From Ascochyta rabiei (taxonomy: Eukaryota; Ascomycota; Dothideomycetes; Pleosporales; Didymellaceae): a stretch of DNA of 64,000 bases. Both the position numbers and the translations under genes were made by a program. The notes below the pieces were generated by a model. That model saw only the letters and a program-made list of their open reading frames with translations. It ran no database searches and had not been told where the DNA came from. Positions 56,676 through 64,000 of the stretch are shown here, one piece after another (position 1 is the first letter of the stretch; each line of letters begins with the position of its first letter). The stretch is from positions 605,501-669,500 of the forward strand of contig NC_082408.1 of assembly GCF_004011695.2 (NCBI RefSeq). The letters run 5' to 3'.

Positions 56676-58024
56676 ATGGCGCCCTCAGTAATCACCAGCT
56701 TCCCCTCAAGAGACGCATTACCTGCTGAGTCTTCGTCACAGAACACCAACGGCACATCCGAAAAAAAGACGCTGTCTATGCCACTACTAAACCCTTCATT
56801 ACAGGTCACCGCAGACCACAATCTCAAGCAAGAGGATGCGCCAGTGTATGCGCCAAGTCACGGGGAAGTCCTACTGCACATCAAGGCTACAGGCGTTTGC
56901 GGGTTTGTCTTCAGATGGGCTGTCACTGCACCTGTCATTGACATCTCACAGGTCCGACATACATTTTTGGAAAACAGGGAGAATCGGGTCGCTTGTTGTC
57001 GAAGGCGATTGCATCCTGGGCCACGAGGCAGCCGGAGTTGTCTTACAATGCGGTGAAGGCGTGAAGAGCCTGAAGCCTGGTAGGTCGCATTGTGAATTTA
57101 AGGGCAATCAGCTAACGATGATTCTCAGGAGATCGTGTGGCCGTCGAACCTGGCGTTCCCTGCGGCGATTGCTTCTTATGTCTGGACGGTCGCTACAACC
57201 TTTGCGAAGATGTTCAATTTGCAGGTGTTTACCCCTACCACGGCACGATTCAGCGGTACAAGACACATCCTGCGAAATGGTGTCACAAATTGCCGGACAA
57301 CGTCAGCTATGCGGAAGGTGCACTGCTAGAGCCGCTGTCGGTCGTCATGCATGGCGTCAAGTCAGCCGGTTTGACGCTCGGTCGTGGTGCTGTAGTATGT
57401 GGGGCTGGGCCCATCGGCCTCATCGCGCTCGCAGCAGCAAGAGCAAGTGGTGCGCATCCTATTGTCATCACAGACCTCGACCCGAAGCGATTGGCGTTTG
57501 CAAAGAAGTTTGTTCCTTCGGCTCTCACCTACCATGTCGACCGAAATTTGGATGCAGAGAGCAATTCTAGAAATATCAGGACTCTATTCAACTATGAGCA
57601 CGCTGGCGAGTACGGCGCACCAGAGGTAGTGCTCGAGTGCACAGGTGTTGAAAGCAGTGTGGTTACTGCAGCATACACAGTGCGAAGAGGCGGGACAGTC
57701 ATGGTCATTGGTGTAGGCAAGGAGATCATGAACAACCTTCCGTTTATGCATATCTCACTTGCAGAGGTAAGCACATGCTGTTCATTTTGGAAGACATTCA
57801 CAGTACTAAAACTATCCTAGATCGACCTCAAGTTTATTAACCGGTATCGCGACACGTGGCCAGCCGGCCTACAGTGTATAGCTGGGGGCATCGTCGACTT
57901 GAAGCCGCTTGTCAGTCATACATATCCATTGGAAAAAGCATTGGACGCATTGCACGCATGTGCCGATCTGAGCAACGGAAGCATCAAGGTGCAAATCATC
58001 GATGAAGTAGACGATGTGTTGTGA
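56676..58024 (+). CDS. Zinc-dependent polyol (sorbitol/xylitol/arabinitol-type) dehydrogenase
   Basis: NAD(P)-dependent oxidation of a polyol to a ketose. Four exons: 56676-56902, 56952-57079, 57129-57766 and 57821-58024, giving 398 residues. Joins restore TGVCGSDIHFWKTGRIG, LKPGDRVAVEPG and HISLAEIDLKFINRYRDTWP. Catalytic zinc ligands are the Cys of VCGSD, the His of GHEAAG and the Glu pair of the family; structural zinc ligands are C-x2-C-x2-C-x7-C in CGDCFLCLDGRYNLC. The Rossmann motif is VVCGAGPIGLIALAAARASG followed by ITDLD, whose Asp suggests NAD rather than NADP. The 45-residue N-terminal extension is unusual and Ser-rich. The actual polyol cannot be fixed from sequence. With the divergent transketolase it could feed xylulose or a related ketose into sugar phosphate reactions. 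Confidence 0.9.
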
Positions 58025-59040
58025 ACTACGATGAATCAAAAATTACTTTGCCACCTCATCGCCAAGTCGCATCGCCACATTTGTACGGTCGTGCTGTTAA
58101 TGCGTTTGAGATGATTATAGGACTACATGCTTTTGCACCGGACCGAAGTCACCCCCCAACCGATTGCAACGTACCTGTAGTAAGCGAAATGCCGTCACAT
58201 CGCGATACGCATGCTGTTGTGTTGGAAGGCTGATGGTAACGGCTCCAGATTTTGGCTCTCGGTAGACTCCCTGCGGCCTACCGTAGTGGTTCTTGGCGGC
58301 TGGCCTCATCGCTCCTTCTCCTGTAACACCCGCTCTTGTCCAAACATGAATCCTGCGCATCCTTCAACAGCTGTTTAGCCACACGGACGTGACAATGAGC
58401 ATGCAAGCCATATGTGTCGAGGGCCTCTTGATGAGATTAAAGCTGTCGAGCTACCTTCCGAGCCGCTTTAGAGCTAGCGTCGGCTCCGACAAGTCATAGC
58501 ACCTTCGGTGCTCGATGCGACGCGATGTTGGACAAGGGTTCCAGCCGGAACTTTTGTAATCCTTCGCTACGCCGCTACGTCAAGCGCTGATCGTTGTCCA
58601 AGGGTTCTCACAATTGAGACCTCTCTACAGGCGCCGTATGCTGAATCGTCTATGAATTAGCCCGCAGCTTCACTGGAGCGCAGAACAGATTCGAGAACCG
58701 AATGGACGATTCGTTCCCTTCCGACTTTGTTCAGGAGTTCCTGTGCACGCTTGTCAACGATCAGAGCACCACGGAATGCGGAGCGCCCCACCTCCACAGC
58801 TTCTATCCACTTTTGTGCCCACATTTGGCGAACGCAAGTGACCGACTAGATAAAGCTTGGCTTTCATGCAGCTCGGAGGTTCTTATATAGCCTTGCAGCT
58901 GCCCACTTACCGTCGCGTGTTTTGCTCCTGTGTTCCTTTTGACGAATCCATGTCGTCTCTGTCGGCCCAGGTCTAATCTAACATTTGAGACATCAGAACA
59001 TCCAAACCCAAGACAAACCTGTAACTGACACCTCGCCAAC
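58025..59040. other. Intergenic between polyol dehydrogenase and third Zn2Cys6 regulator
   Basis: About 1 kb. No gene recognised. Small dyads occur (for instance AGCACCTTCGGTGCT near 58498-58512), but they do not fold as a tRNA. Confidence 0.45.
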
Positions 59041-60097
59041 ATGGAAACACCTGCGCGAGCCGAAGTCGCCCACAATAAGCTGCTCACGAACATCAAAGAA
59101 GAGCAAACTTCCTCAGACGAGTCGCAAGTCAAGTCTAAAGCAAAAAGCCGACGGGCATCTGTAGCATGCACTTCTTGCCGTGACCGCCGCATTCGAGTAT
59201 GTTCGTTTCGACCGTGCACAACACCGCTCGCTGACTCGTTTACAGTGTGTTGTACCCACCGGCAAGACATCATGCCTACAATGTGAACGAGGGAGTGCAA
59301 CTTGCACAATCAAGGACGATGATGAGCGACGGAGGTGAACATATCCACATCTGTCGTCTACTCATAATTGACCGTATGCCAGACCAATCTCACGGGCATA
59401 CGTACACTCGCTCGTCGAACGGATAGCACTGCTCGAAGGGCTGCTGAAAGACCAAGATTTACCAGTTCCACCTGCAGATCATCCACCGGAAACTCGGCAT
59501 CGATCTCGTAATAGTAGAGAAAACCCCTCGAGTAGTATTGCATCTCAATCGTCAGCTTTGAGTCTGAAGGGTTCACCCTCGAGCAGTGAAACGACTTCGT
59601 CGCCGTGCAGCTCCACCCTGAAGAATATGGGTGATTACCGCATCTCGAACAAACGAACATCAGTTCCACACAACATCAGCAATGAGTTCGGGCGCTCGAG
59701 CAAAAAAACCAGGAAGGATAGCTTGGTGTTACCGACAGGTGTCAAGGTGGATTTGTTCATCAATGACCCGGCCAACCCCACTGTACTATCAAATGAGCTC
59801 AATGCATTTGCGCAGACGCCACCTTCCATGCAAACATTTTTTTGGCCGAAGACAGATGACTACACCAGTGGTAGGACCACGTTGTATTCAGGGATACAAT
59901 CCAATGACGACTGTACTGTGAACAATGCGTGGGACGGAGATGCAGATGAACTTCACGGTTACACACATCACCTCACAGACATTGAGTACCGGGAAGCTAT
60001 CCGTCTGGACCCCAGGCATGAGACTATCAGAAAAATGAGATGTGGACCTACCAATATAGACTTCATGCCTTTTGGCAAGGGCGATTGGTCTCCATAA
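59041..60097 (+). CDS. Short Zn2Cys6 transcription factor (319 aa)
   Basis: Three exons: 59041-59196, 59246-59334 and 59383-60097. The zinc cluster is split by the first intron: VACTSCRDRRIR then CVVPTGKTSCLQCERGSATC, giving C43, C46, C53, C62, C65 and C72 (CX2CX6CX8CX2CX6C). It is preceded by a basic KSKAKSRRAS arm and followed by a linker and a dimerisation-helix-like VHSLVERIALLEGLLKDQDL. The rest is Ser-rich, with one basic patch (GRSSKKTRKDS) and a C-terminal part with acidic HHLTDIEYREAIRLDP. The middle homology region found in most long members is absent. It is either a naturally short regulator or one truncated by the TAA at 60095-60097; no intron extending it was found. It lies tail-to-tail with the nicotianamine synthase gene. 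Confidence 0.85.
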
Positions 60098-60379
60098 TCA
60101 CAAAATACATGTTAAGGGCGCCTATGGTGACACGTGGATTATTCCAGATGTTGAGGGCCACTTTAGACACTACGGAATGTTCCTATAATATAAACCTTCC
60201 GCTAGGGCTTGGACTTGGTGCAAGTTTATTGTTCGCATTTCATCGGTTCTTAACTGGTCCGGTGATTCGTTTAGATGAGACCAAAGCTCAAGAAGATCAA
60301 AATGTGAACCTGTCCCTGTCTGCTGGGCATACAATCAGCCAGGTCAAAAGACTTGTCGCATTGCTGGTCAGCGTGCCTC

Positions 60380-61511
60380 TCACTTCTGCATCACCCTGAA
60401 CACAATCACAGAATTTACCACCTTAGTCCATGGATGCACCTCAATCAGCGTCTCCAACCCAATGCTCTCCATAGCGCCCGAGATTTCAAGAATCTACATC
60501 AGGTCAGCGTGCCCATTCAATTGATGTGCATGTAACACAGAAGTAACTCACCGGATACAGCACACTTCGCAAACCCTTTGCACTCCTCGCCACAACCAGC
60601 GCACCGGGCCTCAGCTTTCTCGCTATGCTCTCCAAAATCGACAATTTCGACTGTGTATCCATACCCACAAGTGCAGCCAGGAAAACAACGTCAAATTCAT
60701 CCCATTTCGTGTTCTCTGTGCCCACATTGTCTTCGAGACTGATATCAGTACACGCGAAGCTCATCCTCTCCGTGTTCCCCAGCTGTTCGCACAGTCTCTG
60801 GCTGATCTGCAGCGCCGAGATATCGCGATCGATGTTGTGCACGTGTGCGGAGGGATAGATGTCCAGTATACAGAGCGACGTCAGAGGTAGGGGTCCGGAG
60901 CCAATGAAGGCGAATTTCTGGGGTGACGTGCTGGAGGGAGGGAGGAAAGCGGAAAGAGTGGAGCATTCGATCTGTGAAAGGTCGAGATAATTCTGGTAGT
61001 ACGGGAAAGTGTTGAGGAGGTCGTTCGTGGCAGTCGCTGTGGCTGAGGAGTAAGCAAAAACACCTCAAGGGTGTGCTGGTGGCTCAAATGCAGTGATGGT
61101 CGCTCTGTGTAAGTAGCGATGTGTAGTGGACGTACCCTTTGATTGCTTCGACTCTTCGATGATGTTTCTTGCCCAGAAACGTTCTAGTTCTCCTTCGGCT
61201 GTCGCACAGAGCGATTGTAGTTGCTCGCACAACGTATGTATGTTCTCGATGCCGAAAAAGTAGGTGATGAACTCATGGCTGTACGGCACAATGCATAAAT
61301 TGACAAGGCGAGTCAGAAGTGGGTTGATAGTCGTCCCCGGTGAGAGATCTGGAAGTTTGGACAGGGTGTGGTAGATGTCATGAATCTCTGAGGCCAACGT
61401 TTGCGCAGAAGTTGCTGTTATAGTTGGTGTCCTGGGTGGTGTTTGGAGAGTCGAACTTGTGGTCGTGTGCTCTCTGGACTCTCGATTCTCACTCTTCAAA
61501 ACGTTACCCAT
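60380..61511 (-). CDS. Nicotianamine synthase-like enzyme
   Basis: Family members transfer 3-amino-3-carboxypropyl groups from S-adenosylmethionine to make nicotianamine or related metal chelators. Three exons on the minus strand: 61511-61136, 61042-60552 and 60493-60380, giving 326 residues, the usual fungal length. The helical N-terminal domain contains EIHDIYHTLSKLPDLSPG and TRLVNLCI. The join to exon 2 gives NTFPYYQNYLDLSQIE, a family signature. The SAM-binding Rossmann fold follows: KFAFIGSGPLPLTSLCILD, VHNIDRDISALQISQRL, MSFACTDISLED, DVVFLAALVGMD and LRPGALVVARSAKGLRSVLYP. The last exon encodes the C-terminal strand pair (GLETLIEVHPWTKVVNSVIV). The final product could be nicotianamine or a variant; no opine dehydrogenase partner is seen in this window. 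Confidence 0.92.
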
Positions 61512-62033
61512 CTTGTATGCCGTTAAAGGTTGAGTCTGCTGTCATCAAGGAACAAGATGGAAAAGAAGGTAAGATTCCAGACCTGAAGGTGAAAGAGAAC
61601 ATTCAAGAGAATCCCCGCACCATCATGCTGAAGAGTTTTATACGCACGCGCATATGCGGAGAACGCCGGTCGTGGGCGAAGTGAGGCTTGCTACTGCAAC
61701 TTTTCATTAAAGACTACAATGGCATACGCAGCAGACATCTGGTTGGCTGCGGCATCCCTGAGTACCGTGATGGGCCCCCACGTCCATCACGCAAAACTCT
61801 GACGAACGGGAGCTACCCTTGGATAAATGTAACCAGGAAGGTGATAAAGCAATTCTGTGTGCATCAGGGCGACGATCTTGATATGGTACCAAGATGCATT
61901 ATGGCCGGGTGTACCCTAGTCTACCCAGATCCGACCCTAGTAGCCATACCTTTGATCGTCGCCGATATGACAGGCGCGTTAAGCGTGGAACACCCGGTAA
62001 GGAATATCCCTTTTGAAGTGTTAATCGGCACAT
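61512..62033. other. Intergenic, nicotianamine synthase promoter
   Basis: Between the NAS-like start and the amidohydrolase stop (both minus strand). No gene recognised. Confidence 0.5.
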
Positions 62034-63950
62034 CTAGTGTCCCGGGCGTTGGTAGACCATTTTGCCACCTATCCAAGTCTCTCTTACAGTGACCTTTCGT
62101 AGATCCTCCAAGTCCATGCCCTCCAATGGCTCGTCAAGCACAACCCAGTCCGCCCACGCACCCTCTTGTATGACACCAGCGTTACCCTCTAGAAAAGCAC
62201 CGTACGCTGGGTTGATAGTAAAGCCCTTCAACGCGTCCTCAACGGTAAGCGTCTCGTCTGGATACCATCCAGTCTTGCCACCGCTGGGATCGAGGCCTGT
62301 CAGTGGACTCCGCCGTGTGGTCGCTGCATACATGCCCTCGAAGATGCTGGCCGGCTCGACCGGGAAATCGCTACCAAGGACTGGGCCGAGAGAGAGGAGC
62401 GAGCGCATTCTGTAAGCTTCATCTGCTGTTCGCTGTTTCCCGAGCCTAGATTCCGCATATCCCATGTCTGAGGTGGCGTGCGTTGGCTGGATGGAAGGAA
62501 TGATGCCGAGCTCGAACATACGACGCTGGTCGTCTGGGTGAATAATTTGGGCGTGTTCGATACGGAAGCGATGCTGCTGTTGTTGACATTCCTTGAGCCT
62601 TGTAATTTCCGGACATTGGAGCTTCAGAGTTATTTCAAAGGCGTCGATGGCCAGTCGATTCGCGCGATCTCCTATGGCATGAATGTTGACTTGGTAACCT
62701 TCGGCCGCCCAGTTCTGAGTCAACGATGAGAGCACGGTTGCGTTTACGAGTAGTGAGCCAATCGAGCTCTCTTTGTCGCTGTAAGGGTCAATCATTGCGC
62801 TTCCCCAGCTGCCGAGCGCCCCATCTGCAGTGTATTAATACGGTGTCAAACCAACAAGAGATGGCTACGTACCACCGAACAGCTTGACGCTGCGCACGTG
62901 GAACATTCCATTGGTTGTGCTGATCTTCTTGACGTCATGCGGACAGAAGGTGTTGCGAGCGTCGCACTCTATCATTGCATTCACCCTCACAGTCCAGTCT
63001 TCATCAGTTGACAACCTCTCATACAGCTTCAAGTCGCCAGGAATGACACCAGCGTCGTGCATACCGACTATGCCAAGCTTGTTTAGTTCAGACATGGCGT
63101 CTTTGACAAATTTTGACTTGCGGTCCTTGCCAGGTTTTGGGTAGTATTCCAGTACCATGTCCATGGCGTTATCGCAAAAGATGCCTGTGGCTACAATCTC
63201 ACCTCCAGCGGGCACCTCAGGTAGTGGTGATGGAAGGAGATCAAGAATCATGTTGGATACCCAGATACAGTGCACTAGAACCTGTCAATGCCTCACACAT
63301 CGAAATCCTCCAGATGAAACTCACCGTCGACTCGGTCAAGCATGACATACTGGTCCTTGAAGGCTTCGTTGATTTCAAGGTCGGACTTTTCATGTGTCAA
63401 TCACTGGATGATCTTACAAAAGTCAAAAGGTACTCACTGTCGTCGGCCATTTGCCGTTGAACTTAGCCTGATCCCAACCGACGCCCCTCAACCATCGTTT
63501 GCTGGTGCCTTCTTCTGGATGACTTGCTTTGTACTGAACAAGTCGATCTTGTACCTCAGCCATTGACTCTGCTCCAAAGAGGCTTACAGAGTTAAGAAGC
63601 TCCCCCAATTGGATCAAATGCCCGTGTCCATCCCAGAAACCAGGGTAAACATATCCAGCACGTGCGTCCTTAACGGCGTCGTAGGACGAGTCTTGCTTGA
63701 TAAAGTCATCGTTGAAAACTCTCGAGAACTTCCCGTTCGAGATGCTGAAACACTCAGCTTGGTCCAGATCTGAAGAGAGCGTTTTGATGGAAGCATAGCA
63801 GTATGTTTCTTCAAATAGACTGCGAAATATCTTAAATCCAGTGTACTTTTGGATTGAAGCAGGGAGGAAACTCTGGAGACCTATTTGGTAAAGAACCATG
63901 CCCACTAGGACAGGCAATGTCACCCAGAACAAGACGTTATGTGTCGGCAT
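62034..63950 (-). CDS. YtcJ-type amidohydrolase (Amidohydro_3), membrane-anchored
   Basis: Metal-dependent hydrolase of the TIM-barrel amidohydrolase superfamily; the substrate is unknown. Four exons on the minus strand: 63950-63438, 63385-63325, 63274-62873 and 62824-62034, giving 588 residues. The N-terminal segment VLFWVTLPVLVGMVLYQIGL is a membrane anchor or signal anchor. The first metal motif is PGFWDGHGHL; later ones are GIVGMHDAG, VNIHAIGDRAN and FRIEHAQIIHPDD, and the Asp of LGSDFPVEP. The joins restore KLFGDGALGSWGSAM and place DVHCIWVSN where the family usually has DGHxxWVN. The short second exon (61 nt) is the least certain part. A 5' ATG at 63977 is possible. It lies upstream of the NAS-like gene in the same direction, 522 bp away. 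Confidence 0.88.
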
Positions 63951-64000
63951 GATAGATCTGGTGCTGTAGAAGCACAATTGAGATGTCGATGCGATGTACC

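Overview
The window is fungal nuclear DNA, most likely from a filamentous ascomycete (Pezizomycotina, probably Dothideomycetes). The evidence is the many 42-106 nt introns with GTRNGT donors and CTRAY-like branch points, the families present (AA9 LPMO, GH93, Zn2Cys6 regulators, MARVEL-type membrane protein, DUF4360 secreted protein) and about 50% GC. I modelled 24 protein-coding genes and one broken gene by joining frames at splice sites. No rRNA, tRNA, CRISPR array or transposase gene was recognised.

Region 0-18 kb holds a low-complexity nuclear-type protein (116-2758), a class I photolyase (3647-5643), a four-helix MARVEL-like protein (6060-6756), an amidase (8066-9867), a GFA/CENP-V-fold zinc protein (9985-10614), methionine sulfoxide reductase A (11925-12601), a DUF4360 secreted protein (15078-15816) and an AT-hook-like unknown (16265-17746). 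Region 18-24 kb has a divergent pair of secreted carbohydrate-active enzymes, AA9 LPMO and GH93 exo-arabinanase, separated by 3.2 kb. Region 24-43 kb is mostly housekeeping: ribosomal protein eS19, a dihydroxyacid dehydratase paralogue, an alpha/beta-hydrolase fused to an RNA-triphosphatase-like cysteine phosphatase, Ssu72, an SH3 adaptor of Nbp2 type, 5-oxoprolinase, and (43.4 kb) a WW-domain Q-rich protein.

From 45 kb to the right edge the content is accessory. It has three Zn2Cys6 regulators (45421-47639, 49707-51972, 59041-60097), a regulator-like protein with no DNA-binding domain (52083-53651), a nonsense-interrupted alpha/beta-hydrolase, a dihydroxyacetone-synthase-like transketolase divergent from a zinc polyol dehydrogenase, a nicotianamine synthase-like enzyme and a YtcJ-type amidohydrolase. 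This could be a small metabolic cluster (polyol or C1/C5 sugar phosphate conversion plus a nicotianamine-like product), but co-regulation is inference.

Notable sequence-level items are two microexons (5 nt in eS19, 8 nt in the dehydratase), a GC-AG intron in one regulator, two octanucleotide minisatellites and a pair of near-perfect hairpins at 28.46-28.62 kb. All exon models are read by eye from conserved protein continuity and splice consensus; none is supported here by transcripts.
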